Source: Marchantia polymorpha subsp. ruderalis
Lineage: Eukaryota > Streptophyta > Marchantiopsida > Marchantiales > Marchantiaceae
Assembly: GCA_037833965.1 (NCBI GenBank)
Contig: AP031352.1
Coordinates: 21,494,501 to 21,558,500 of the forward strand
Reading direction: 5' to 3'
Length of the DNA stretch: 64,000 nucleotides
Part shown: in pieces, positions 24,537 through 34,952 of the stretch
Layout: every line of letters begins with the position of its first letter
How positions within the stretch are numbered: the stretch's first letter is position 1
The notes under the pieces: generated by a model
Database searches by the model: none
The model's input: only the letters and a program-made list of their open reading frames with translations
What the model was told of the DNA's origin: nothing
Program-made: the position numbers and the translations under genes

Positions 24537-24537
<1 letters not shown>

Positions 24538-24597
<60 letters not shown>

Positions 24598-25417
24598 CTC
24601 TCAAGAAATCCACCGAGGCATACAACAATAGCCTATCTTCTTCAGATCCATGAGGAAGTTTATCACCACGGTATTACTCGGTATGCACGAAATCATTTTC
24701 TCGTTTTCATGCATGATAGAAAAGATTGCAGCAGTCAACCCCATCTGTTACAAGACTGCTCTTATAATTTGACACATGAAGAGGTCACCAAGTATTGAAG
24801 ACATAGCGACTTATACGTGGGTGTACATGAAGAACCCTTCTGAATGAATCAACGTTTCAAGTACCGTCTCAAACTGGTCAGTCATGATTGTCTTTTCTGA
24901 AGCTAATTAATCAGTTTACACACAATGATTTCAGATCAAACTTTCAAACAGGTGATTATAAGTATATTTGAGGGTAAGAGCTCAATGTTCCGGCCAAAAT
25001 AGGGCTTAGCGAACTAAATGAGAGAATAAGCGGAAAACATACAGTTTTTGGAGCTTATGTAATACATGAGCGATGAAAAAATTGAAGAAAAAAACTATTT
25101 GGAGGAAATTTGAAGTTTGAGGTCTCCAGTTGTTGAGAATATTGTCTACTATGTTACAGTCACGTGACATTTTTAGCAACGATTAAACTTGTCTTATCTA
25201 TCAAGTAGTAGATATCATCTAGAAAGTGCGTTGTAAACACTCCTCTGTGGTTGCGCACATGTAGTAAAAAGAACTCATATTACATTTTCCTTAAGTTGTA
25301 GATATATGTCTCCAAGATTACCCCTCGGACTCCATTAGTTTGTATATTCACTTGTTCTCGCCGAGCATTTCTTTCTTCCTTTCTCAACATGCTTCTTGTT
25401 GTGATCTATGCAAGAAG
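24538..25417. repeat. Second copy of the 827-bp direct duplication, with longer (AT)n at its left end
   Basis: A longer AT run (about 24538-24590) is followed by 24591-25417, identical to 23424-24250. The absence of differences means either a very recent duplication or an assembly error at the AT repeat. The copy ends abruptly 78 bp before the tRNA gene. Confidence 0.9.
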
Positions 25418-25495
25418 TATGATCGGAATATCTCGTTGAGATTCTACGAGGTAAGGCCCAAAGGAGGATACTATGTTGACGTGTGAATCAAAAGC

Positions 25496-25569
25496 TGCTT
25501 CCACTGAGAGTTGAACTCAGGACCTCCCGCTTACTAAACGGGTGCTCTAGCCAACTGAGCTATAGAAGC
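25496..25569 (-). tRNA. tRNA-Thr, anticodon AGU
   Basis: On the minus strand a 74-nt cloverleaf can be drawn. The acceptor stem GCTTCTA pairs with TGGAAGC (one G-U), with discriminator A. The D arm is GCTC/GAGC. The anticodon stem CCCGT/GCGGG has loop TTAGTAA, so the anticodon is AGT (AGU). The T arm is CTGAG-TTCAACT-CTCAG. There is no intron. It decodes ACU, and ACC after A34-to-inosine editing. All canonical stems are intact, so it is probably functional. Confidence 0.95.
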
Positions 25570-25826
25570 TTGCTGCCCTATTTTACTGTGAAACATTATT
25601 GAAATCTTCTGTAAGAGTGATATTTCTTTTGATACTCTAGGTACAACTGCAAATCATACATCTAGGTACATGCATCATCATACATCTTGCTTCATAAACA
25701 AAGTAGACCGAAAGCAATCGCATCCATAACCCTTCATACAAGCATACCTCATTCATCGATGGATTGATTAAAAGATCGAAGAACCAATAAGAGCATAAAG
25801 CCAACTCATATCACAAGTCTGCCCGG

Positions 25827-25926
25827 CTTGCTTAGTTGCACAAACTTATACAAACTGCCTTACTGCCAGGTGTCCGACTTGCTTAGTTGCACAAACTTAT
25901 ACAACTGCCTTACTGCCAGATGTCAG
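25827..25926. repeat. Two-copy tandem repeat, 51-bp unit
   Basis: The unit starting CTTGCTTAGTTGCACAAACT occurs at 25827 and again at 25878, with one base deleted in the second copy. A related sequence lies in inverse orientation at 40255-40281. Confidence 0.85.
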
Positions 25927-26380
25927 GGATCCCAATTTCTTTCTACTCTTTCTTTCTTGCTTCATGCTCCATTCGGGCAGCACCGAGTCAGCCGGATTTT
26001 ATCTTCGGCGGATCCGACTTTCCGACAACCATGAGGCCGTCAACCGGATTAAATTCTTACAACCATGCAGAGGCATGTAGAGGCAGTTGTTTTAGTTAAA
26101 CTAAAACTAAACCGCAGGAGGGATAGCTCAATTAGATTCCCTAATAAATTCAAACTGTAATATTTGTAAACACTGAGAACATATTGTGACAACAAAATTT
26201 TAGGCGGCAAAGTTTAGGGTTTTTGAAAATAGGATCACATCGATATCCTCCAGCTCGTCGATGTTTCAACGTCGCTTTTGGGTGCCAGTGTTAGTGTCGT
26301 GAGAAGCTCGTGCTTGTCCTTTTCTTGTCATTTCAGGTGCTTTTTCCAGGTGTGGTGACAGCATAAAGGCAAGATGGATT

Positions 26381-26749
26381 GTGGAGGATCCACCGTGGGA
26401 TGACCCTTTCAATTCGTTAATCTTGAATAGGTCGAATGGGACGGCCTACATCAAAAGCTCGAGGCTTAACGATATTATTTCGGGAGAAACATCTTGTTAT
26501 AGAGATGCGAAGATGAAATTTGTGACACGTTGCTCATACAAGGGTGGAGAGGCTAGACACCGTTGGAAATCGTATACAATGTACTATTGCAAATATGATA
26601 CTCGAGAAAGGGGCAAGAAGAGTATGTTTAGCTCGAATTGTATTCAAGATCCATCAACAAAGGCAAAATTTGGTCCAGGCAACAGGGATAGATTAGATCA
26701 TGATTCTCATCACAAGGCTATTAGTGCAGGTTTAGTGCCATTAAACTGA
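26381..26749 (+). CDS. Hypothetical protein or fragment, unknown family
   Basis: An open frame of 122 codons, without an ATG at its start (it opens at a GTG). Its sequence is mixed and coding-like: it begins with an acidic/aromatic stretch (DPPWDDPF), then a basic segment with RHRWKSYTMYYCKYDTRERG. I recognise no domain. The nearest upstream ATG (26374) is out of frame, so either an upstream exon exists or this is a fragment. It lies 660 bp before the sacsin-like pseudogene on the same strand, with nothing showing a link. Confidence 0.25.
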   Translation: MEDPPWDDPFNSLILNRSNGTAYIKSSRLNDIISGETSCYRDAKMKFVTRCSYKGGEARHRWKSYTMYYCKYDTRERGKKSMFSSNCIQDPSTKAKFGPGNRDRLDHDSHHKAISAGLVPLN

Positions 26750-28137
26750 TGCATAATGATCACATTCCACCAAGGAACACGAAATTGCTATACAAGCATA
26801 GAAGACACGTAAGTGCTGCAGGTGTAGCTTGTCATGGCACAACGTGTCCGGATAGTGTTGGCATGCTGTGGAAAGTGAATTCCACTGGTAACCGGCCAAA
26901 CAAGTATTTCTGGCAAAAAAAAATTAAAAAAATGAAGTTTTCTTTTATAGCTACAGTAAGTTTGTAGGTTAGAAAGTAATAACTACGGGATAAGAAGGTC
27001 GGAAAGTCGAAACAAAGAAATGAATTAGGGGAGGCACGGATTGAGGAGCAGGAAGCAGCACAAGTTCCCACAGAGGGATGTACACGACCTTTTGCACGAC
27101 GATCTAAGGATTGCATTAGGGCTGTTCGGTGATCTCATAAGGAGTGGATTTGAATTTGGTGTTGGAAGACGAGCACGATCTTGAAGACTATACAATGTTG
27201 CCAGATCGGTGGATTGTGGAGGAGATGGAGTGGTTCTTGAATGGGTAGCAGTGCACTAGGTTCAGTACACGGGTAGATCTGTCGGGCAAGAAAGGTGCGG
27301 CGAAGAAGGAATGACTGGTGCGTTATAGGGGAGGAGGAGGGCTGGAACGAGCGAGAAGAGAAGGCTTTGTTTTCGCTTTGAGAGTAGGATGAGGGTTTAA
27401 GAGGTTAGGCGATGGTAATTGCAGGTATGGAGAAAACGAAGGCTCTGGCCGTGGGGAAAAACGGGCACACGAAGGTGGGGAAGAAATCGAAGGCCGCTGA
27501 GAATGGCGCTGCGAAGGTCGTCGAGGCGGAGGACGTGGAAGAGGGTGAAGTTTTGCCCATGGATGCCGAAGGTGGCAGGTCAGGGGATGAGAGTCCGAAA
27601 GTAGACAAATCCTCAGTGGAGGATGGCAAGGTGGACAAATCCGGGGATGCCGGTCATAATGTCAATAGATCCGAGGAGGAGAATGAGAGCGACGATGAGG
27701 AAGAAGATGAAGCTCGGGGCCGATGTCGAAGTCGGCACTAAAGAATGCCGTGAAAGCGAGGAGGTACAAGATTAAGAAGAAGATGCGACAGGCGGCCGAG
27801 AAGGAGAAACGACATGAAGAATCCAAGAGGAAACGAAAAGAGTGGGAAGAGAAGCTCGCCCTCATGACAGAGGGGAGGTAGAGGGCAGAAGGTGGACCTA
27901 ACTGAGCGTATCAAGGAGGTTTGTGGTAACCCACTTTTTGTTTTTTGTCGGAACTAAAACATTTTTGAATAGTAAACACCGCGGCAGCAGCTGTAAATAG
28001 TAATCGGTACGCGAAACCAGAGTAAAAAGAGGATCGAGTATAGTCAAGGGGTTTTGGTCTTAGGCCACAGTGGGACGCTTGGTACGGAACGGGCGGTTCA
28101 TGCTGCAGGATCCGCTTCGAGCACCTTCGGCGGTAGA

Positions 28138-29240
28138 TCACTCATAACTTTCTCAATTCGTAACGCCTTGAGTTGCTTTGGGTCTCGTTTGAAAGAGCTC
28201 AACGCGCTGGTTCTAACGAGCCCAAGAACTTGTGAAACGGAGGAGAGGTCACTGAGTTATGAGTGTCGGAAGTTACTGATGGGGGGCCTTCGGTGGTAGA
28301 GCGACTTTGGCGGTACGCCTTCGGCGGAAGAACAGCCGGAAGATGCGCCTTCGGCGGTAGACGCCTTCGGGTCAACGCCTTCGGCGATGCGGGAGAGTGA
28401 ATTCGGCGGAAGAGTGAATCCCTCATAACTTTCTCAATTCACAACGCCTTGACTTGGTTAGGGTCTCGTTGGAAAGACCTTGATGCGCTAATTCTAACGA
28501 GCCCAATAACGCCACGAACGGAGGAGGACTCCGGGAGTTATGAAGGTCGCAAGACACTCAGCTTCTCCCTTACGAGTAGGCGAGGAAAGTTTGTCCTATG
28601 CGCAGACGAGGGAAGTCCGCCTACGCGTAGGCGAATTAGGGTTTGAAGTCGGCGGGACGTCCACCGCGAAGGCCGCCTACGCACAGGCGCTTCGGCATCG
28701 GTGGGAAATCCGCCTTCGGCCCTAGATGTACGCCTTCGGCGATGCGAGAGAGTGCATTCGGCGGAAGGGTGAATCCCTTATAACTTTCTCAATTCGTAAC
28801 GACTTGACTCAGTTAGGGTCTTGTTGGAAAGAACTCGCGACGCTTGTTTCAACGAGACCAAGAACTCTTGAAACGGATAAGGCGTCTCTGAGTTATGAGC
28901 GTCGGAAGCGACTGTCATGGTCAGGAGAGAGGCCTTCGGCGTTAACATATAGAGGGGCCTTCGGCGTTAACAGTTAGAGGGGCCTTCGGCCCAAGGCGGC
29001 ATGCGAGTAGGCGGCTTGCGACCCCGACGCGGACGCCTGCGAGTAGGCGGCCTACGTGTAGGACGCCTCTGCATTGGCAAATGCCTTTGGCAGAAGAGTA
29101 AAACCGTCATAACTTTCTCAATTCTTAATGGTTTGACTTAGTTAGGGTCTTGTTGGAAAGAGCACAACCCGCTTGTTCCAACGAGACCAAGAACGTTTCG
29201 AACGAAGCAGGGATCCGTGAGTTATGAGCGACGGGGGTGA
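28138..29240. repeat. Four-copy array of a ~130-bp core inside the LTR, with GC-rich hairpins
   Basis: A conserved core beginning (T)CATAACTTTCTCAATTC and ending near GAGTTATGAGCG starts at 28142, 28423, 28779 and 29108, at spacings of 281, 356 and 329 bp. Between cores are many copies of GCCTTCGGC and short palindromes such as GCCTACGCGTAGGC. The copies are clearly diverged from each other, so the array is old or was inherited as part of the LTR. Confidence 0.85.
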
Positions 29241-29724
29241 CTGTTATAGATAGGCGACTCCATGCGGACGGGAGACTGCCTGCGCATAGGCGAGCGCCTA
29301 CGCATAGGCGAGACTCACCTCCGGTGCAGCGCAAGAAAGGAAAGGAGCCGGCGGAAGATCCGCCTTCGGCTCAAGGGACTTAGGTGCCACGTGGCAGAAG
29401 ATTCCCGATGGCGGAAGTTGGCGGGATTATGTCAAGTGTGGGACGCAGAACGGCGGGGCCCATATCTTTGTGATGGACGGTTGGATGGATCTGAAATTTT
29501 GTGGGGCCGTTGATCTTGGCCGGCCACGCATGCCTGCAAATTTTCAGCCTCAGATCTTGGATGGAAAGGCGCTGGCGGCTCTGTACAGTAGGCTTAGGAT
29601 TCAGATTTAGGGCTAGGGTTAGATTTAGGTTGTAAGTTAGAGGGGAAGGCAGCCGCCGATTCCTCAGGTGTAGGATCTGTTGCGGCTCGCACCATGGCAG
29701 TGTAGTGCTAGGTAGGACTTAGAA

Positions 29725-29735
29725 GGTATAAAGTA
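29725..29735 (+). promoter_or_regulatory. TATA-like motif of the LTR
   Basis: AGGTATAAAGTAG matches a plant TATA box, about 970 bp before the right end of the LTR. It would put the element in plus orientation, the same as the sacsin relic. There is no transcript evidence. Confidence 0.4.
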
Positions 29736-30486
29736 GTTCAAGGCGTCTTGCCTTGTGATCTTTCCCAACATCAGAAGTGCAGATCAGGAACTCATTTTCT
29801 CTGCGTGTTTGTGTCCTTAGTTCTGTCACCACGCAAGAGAAGCTACAACTTGGCGTTCCGCATTTTGTAGCTGAAGACCTTCGGCCAAATGTTCAGAGCT
29901 AGTACATTGGTTAGAGACTTGGGTAGTTCGGATCTACACCTGCGGGTGATTGCCGATGCTTAGAGCTAGTGACTAGTTAGATACTTGAATAGTTTCGCCC
30001 CTACACCTTCGAATGATTGTTCCTGATTGTACTCCTTCGGGATTTTTCCCCTGAATGCCAAAGTGAAGTTTTGCTACTTCGTGTAAACCTTGGTTGAAAA
30101 TTCAGGTTACGCTGCAGCAGGTGCCTTTAGGGTAACCCCTGTAGTATTTTCTGGGAATGACAAGTGCCTAAGAATTCAAACTCTTCAATAGACTGTTATG
30201 GTGTGTTACTGGAATGTTTCTCAGTGAGTCCTTCAGTGCGGACCTGCATTCTCTGCGCGTTTAGTGAGTTGAGAGTGTTGTTCACCGCGTTTGAGTGACT
30301 TCAATCCGAAGTAGGCAGTCCAAACCGGGTTTCCTACGCTAGCAGCAAGCTAGTGGAAGTGTTGTAAAAGTCGGAGTTGGGAGTCACTACCTGCAGCTTC
30401 GCTGAGTGTACTCTTGAGAGACCTTCCCCCTGAAATTTTGAGTAGAGGTCCTAACGGATCTCTGGGTTGTGTTTCTGTAGTTTCAG

Positions 30487-30514
<28 letters not shown>
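30487..30514. repeat. (GT)n microsatellite in the LTR
   Basis: An uninterrupted GT run of about 14 units inside the LTR-like element. Confidence 0.9.
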
Positions 30515-30517
<3 letters not shown>

Positions 30518-32775
30518 GCTGCACTGTGCGACCTCCGAGTGGACACTTGCAGTATTTTTGGGAGTGACAGTCGCCTGAGAATTCAAACTCCTCAATAGTC
30601 TGTTAAACGTGACACTTTGTACCCTGTGTGTTCCTATGTTCCTGTGGGTTCGACCTTTCTACCACTATATTGCAGTTTTAGCCTTTAGTGGGTTATTACG
30701 AGGTTCTTGGCAATTATCCGGAAGGTACCACTATATTGAAGGAGCTTATTCAGAACGCAGATGATGCGGGAGCCACCCGAATTTTGTTCTGCTTGGATCA
30801 TCGGCAACATGGAGTGAAGTCGCTCGTTTATGGACCGTTGGCGGAGTGGCAGGGGCCCGCATTGTTGGCTCATAACAATGCACAATTTTCCGAGGAGGAT
30901 TTTGAAAGTATATCCAGAATTGGAGACAGTAAAAAGCGTGGGCAAGCATGGAAGACAATACGCTTTGGGGTTGGCTTCAATTCTGTGTACCATCTATCGG
31001 ACTTACCCTCGTTTGTTAGTGGTAAGTATGACGTTCTCTTTGATCCACACTGCAAATTTCTCCCGAGAGTTTCTGCAGCAAAACCGGGAAAGAGGATTGG
31101 CTTTGTGAGCTCCTCCGGGTTGCAACGCCACAAGGATAAGTTCGCACCGTACATTGCATTCGGCTACGATATGCAAAATCCATATGATGGAACTCTATTT
31201 CGTTTCCCCTTAAGAAGCGTGCAGCAAGCTGAAGATAGTAGGCTCTCCATGCAGTTGTACACGGAGGATGATATGAGCTTGTTGCTCTATGAGCTGTACT
31301 TAGAAGCCGTTCCAGCCATGCTTTTTCTCAAAAACATTGAAGTAATAGAAATATACGACTAGCAAGAGGGTGCATCCGATCCCAGCCGAGTCTACTTGTG
31401 TCAGGTCCAGTCAATGTCAGTAGAGATTCGCTTGCACAGACAGGCATTTGCAAGACTATCGATGGCACAAGTGGCACCGAATAAAGGTTCATCGCCTGTG
31501 CCGAACCATGACATATTTGGTCTCGACTTTACAAGTGAAGTTTACTCGGAGTGCATAAAGGAATCAGAAGAAGCGAGTCGTTTTTGATTTCTCAGTGTAT
31601 GGGCGCAACTGCAAGCAGAATCGGAGCACTGGCACAAAATGCAGCAAAGGATTATGATTTACATCTTGTTCCTTGGGCATCTATAGCCGCCAACGTCTCC
31701 AGTGATGCTACAAAGGTACAGAATGCAATGGAGGGCAGTGCATTTTGTTTCCTACCTCTTCCAGCAAAGACGGATTTACCAGTGCATGTGAATGGATACT
31801 TCGAGCTTTCATCAAATCGTCGTGACATTTGGTACGGTCAGGATATGGATAGAGGTGGAAAACTACGGTCGGACTGGAACGTGTGTCTACTGGAGGATGT
31901 AGTTGCTTCTGCCTTTGCACAATTGCTGCTCGAGGCTTCAAGGCGCCTTGGACATTCTTCTCTCTACTATTCCTTATGGCCCACTGGAAACTTCTCTGAG
32001 CCGTGGCTGACTTTGGTCACGCGCCTCTTTAGTAGTGTAGCTGGACTGCCAGTGCTGCATACTCCAACCGGAGGTGGAAAGTGGATTAGTCCTGTTCAAG
32101 CTCTCTACCACGATGAAGAGTTCTCAGCTGCTGAGAATCTTGCTAAGGCTCTTGTCGCTGAGGGATTGCCTCTTGTACGAGTGTCATTTTGAGAATTATT
32201 GTGTTCCTTCTCCAAGGGTGGTTCTTCTTAGGACAGTCAGGGATCAGTTGCGGAAACAAGTTAGGCATGGAGGTTTGATGGACAGGAGCTATGTGTTGGT
32301 GCTTTTGGATTATTGTTTAGGGGATGTGATTGATGAAGAAGCAGCTGCCGTTCTTCAAGGATTACCTCTTGTACCGTTGTCAGATGGTGGATGGGCAGTG
32401 TTTGGAAGAAGAGGCAAGGGCAACGTCTTTGTATGCAATGAACTAGAATGCAAGATTTTTCAAAGCTTACCTAGCAAGGTTGTCTCCAGGAAGATTCCCG
32501 GGATGGTCCTTAGTAGACTCGAGAGCATAGCTCATCTCTCTAGCACCAATCTTTGTCCTCTTACCGAGGTTTTTCTGTTGGAAATGCTTCCCTACTTAAT
32601 GCCAGCTGAGTGGAGAAATCAGGACGAAGTTGAGTGGAGTGCCAACGAATGTCGAGGAACTTCGACACCTCCATTCGACCATAATCTCCATGATTTGGAA
32701 TCCGTAGAATTTGCAGGTGGGAGATCGTTCGGAAAGTATGGGAAGGATTGTTGGCCACCGTAGCGTTGGTGCAAA

Positions 32776-33600
32776 ATGTGGGAGATTTGCAAGAGAGCAA
32801 GGAATGGAGGAATGGAAAAGGCGCAGAGGGCGTGGATGATGGTCAGGAGCGCGACATTTTCTGGCAGTGCAGGCCTATGGGCTGGGGAGGTGAAGGTTTT
32901 AGGAGGAAAAGAATGGACTGGGAGTGTGAGTAGTGGTGGTTTGCTGCCATTGAATGGGATCAGTGACAACAAAGGATCTAGGAAGGACAGGACCAGGTTG
33001 GGAAGAGGAATTGGATCTGGCAAAGATAAGACAGCCGGAAGAGGGCACAAAGGTCAGAAAGCGCGTAGTGTACACAAACCTAGGCTAGGATTTGAGGGTG
33101 GACAGACTCCTCTTCGGCTCAGAATTCCAAAGAGGGATTTTACCAACACTCTTGGGCAATCATATCAACCCGTGAACCTGAACAAAATAGCTGAGCTTGT
33201 GTGCAAAGGTCGGATCAATGCGTCGCAACTTATCACAATGAAGACTCTAAAGGATGCAGGGGCTGTTGGAAAAAAGATGCTGGACGGTATGAAGATGCTT
33301 GAAAGAGCATCTGAACATTTTTTGTTACCTATCCACATTGAGGTCAGCAGAGTGTTTGAGCGTGCCAAAGTAGCGATTGAAGCTGCCGGAGGAAGTGTCC
33401 GAAGGGTACATTACAATCAGCATGGACTTAAAGTTTTGCTTGATCCAAATTGGTTCCACAAGAAAGGTTGCATCTTGCCTCAACCTGCGCGTCCACCTTT
33501 GAAGGTGATACCAAAAGTTGACGGAATCGGGTCGTTGCCAGCTCCTGTTACTCCCCCACCATCTGCTCCTACTGTCCCAGAGACCACTGTTTCAGCTTAA
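32776..33600 (+). CDS. RPL15: Mitochondrial ribosomal protein L15 (uL15m)
   Basis: Intact intronless frame of 274 residues. The uL15 signature is clear: GISDNKGSRKDRTRLGRGIG (about 60-79), GKDKTAGRGHKGQKAR (about 82-97) and GFEGGQTPL (about 105-113), then a C-terminal half with LVCKGRINASQLITMKTLK and ERAKVAIEAAGGSVRRVHYN. The length and a C-terminal extension after residue 230 match plant mitochondrial L15. The N-terminus is rich in R, A and S and lacks acidic clusters, as expected for a mitochondrial presequence. uL15 helps assemble and stabilise the large subunit. Two starts are possible: 32776, or 32812, which begins MEKAQRAWMMVRSATF and looks the better presequence (262 residues). The first start is 13 bp after the last stop of the sacsin relic, so its promoter must lie in that relic. 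Confidence 0.93.
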   Translation: MWEICKRARNGGMEKAQRAWMMVRSATFSGSAGLWAGEVKVLGGKEWTGSVSSGGLLPLNGISDNKGSRKDRTRLGRGIGSGKDKTAGRGHKGQKARSVHKPRLGFEGGQTPLRLRIPKRDFTNTLGQSYQPVNLNKIAELVCKGRINASQLITMKTLKDAGAVGKKMLDGMKMLERASEHFLLPIHIEVSRVFERAKVAIEAAGGSVRRVHYNQHGLKVLLDPNWFHKKGCILPQPARPPLKVIPKVDGIGSLPAPVTPPPSAPTVPETTVSA

Positions 33601-34952
33601 ATGGAGCTCTCAGCTATTAGGTTTTCTCGTCATTTACTGAACAAAGGTGGGCTCTGTACATAAAAACGATCGCTTTTACACTTTTTGGTCGAAGGTGTGT
33701 TTTGGTATTGGGCCTGCCACCATAATTGCAATCTGTAAGGAGTTTTGATACGATCATCGGTCAATGATTTAGGCGAGGTTCAGATTTATTAGAGAGACTT
33801 TTTAGTCTAGAAGCAGATCTCAAACCCAACCTTCCCCACCAATCTTTTTCCCTAAGTTACGGATCTGCTCTGCCGACTTACCTTACCTACATTGTTTTAT
33901 CGACTAGAGGCAGTGCACCTTGAAGGCCTGATGAGGTTATGAGTACCGACCGTAGAAGTAGGAGCATCTTGGGTTCACAAGGGGCCAAATGAGCAGGCTC
34001 CTACAGAGTTTCCATGATGTCCGGCAGAGCTCACGGTTCGAGTAATTCTAGGAGTAGGTTAGCTCCCGGATAGTATGGCAGCGATTAACGATGGGGCTTA
34101 TGAGCACCCGGCTGCTAATCCGGAAAGTTAGCGGCGGCCACTAGAAATAAGAGTCAGCCACCGGTCCGGAATTGACGGGCTTTTAGTTGGTCACTGGTAG
34201 AAGATAGGATTTAAGCCAAGGTTTTCTCAAGGTAGGGGCCTCTTTTTGTACTCCGTTTTGAGTTGTTCAATTGAGAACATACACATAGCTCTTATCTGTG
34301 GACGGTTGTCGAAACAGGCCCATGGACTGTTGTCTTGAGTAGATATTCAGGAAGAGTGTTGAACAGTATGAGAATCTGGTGAGTGCCCGGAGTGAGTGGA
34401 AAAGGGTCAGGCGTAGAGTGTTGACGGTTTCCATCGTCTAGAGGAGCCTAGAGGGGAGGGAAAACTTACTGCAGCATAGGCTAGTAGTCTTCAGGATACG
34501 AGCGTTGTTTATAGACCGGATTGCTTCATAGAGTCGGTCACTTTCTGATGCTAGGATTAAAGCCACGTTACTAACTGCGAACCAGTCCGGAAGTGAGAGA
34601 CGACGTCAAATTAGGTGTTGATGTTATTGTCTTAAAGGGGAATAACTGTAGATCTTCGTTGGAACGAACGCGGAGTGGTTTACTTCGGGAAATGTTCAGT
34701 GTAAACTAAGTGGTTTCCGAAGGAGTACTGATACCACGTCGTGCTACACATGCCATCTCAGATGGCGCACAATTTATCCTCCGAGTGCAGGTAACGACAT
34801 ATTTTTAATATTTTTAATTTATTTGTTTATCGTTCACAGTCAATTGTCTGTCATATTTGTAATATGTACAATAAGTTTACTGTTATTAAAGTTTGTAAAA
34901 CTTTGCCGCTAAGCAAACACTTTGTTTAATATTTTCTACGTTCTTTCACCAG
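33601..34952. other. Intergenic; no gene recognised
   Basis: About 1.35 kb of moderate-GC sequence without open frames. At 34725-34734 the minus strand reads TGGTATCAG, the first nine bases of the tRNA-Met primer-binding site used by many plant LTR elements, but no LTR or gag could be placed around it. Confidence 0.5.

Larger units (their letters stand above)
27922..30700 (+). mobile_element. Solo-LTR-like element inserted in the sacsin relic
   Basis: The left end TGTGGTAACCCACT and right end AGTGGGTTATTAC(G) are near inverted repeats (12 of 14 if the last base was A, as in the copy at 1-141). The flanking sequence AGGTT (27917-27921 and 30701-30705) is duplicated; counting one more base, GAGGTT. 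Removing the element and one flank rejoins the sacsin reading frame exactly. No gag, protease, integrase or reverse transcriptase frame was found, so this is best read as a solo LTR of about 2.8 kb. It contains a tandem array, a TATA-like motif at 29727 and a GT microsatellite. A 407-bp internal repetition relates 30153 and 30560. Confidence 0.8.
27412..32763 (+). pseudogene. Sacsin-like (HSP90-type ATPase repeat) pseudogene split by an LTR
   Basis: Core homology starts at 27883 with GQKVDLTERIKEV, is cut by the element at 27922-30700, and resumes at 30700-30706 with VLGNYPEGTTILKELIQNADDAGAT, the ATP-binding N-box of sacsin. FGVGFNSVYHLSDLPSFVSGK and TLFRFPLR follow. An in-frame TAG at 31360-31362 ends this frame; the same frame stays open to 31587, then homology moves to a second frame (31551-32192: CMGATASRIGALA, DYDLHLVPWASIAA, LPVHVNGYFELSSNRRDIWYG) and back to the first near 32180 up to the TAG at 32763. 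Upstream, an acidic/lysine-rich frame (27412-27717) and a basic coiled-coil-like frame (27723-27881) may be an N-terminal extension, out of frame with each other. Full sacsins exceed 4000 residues, so this is a truncated, dead copy. Confidence 0.88.

Noticed and set aside
23332-24798. Open frames with poly-(Ile-Tyr) followed by a shared tail
   Set aside because: The Ile-Tyr runs are translated AT microsatellites, and the shared tail is the duplicated segment without a domain.
28054-29513. Several open frames of 60-85 residues
   Set aside because: They lie in the GC-rich tandem array of the LTR and share repeated nucleotide motifs, not protein features.
34087-34140. tRNA-like stretch with an apparent GCU anticodon context
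   Set aside because: The anticodon stem pairs only over four bases with an eight-base loop, and no acceptor or T arm could be drawn.
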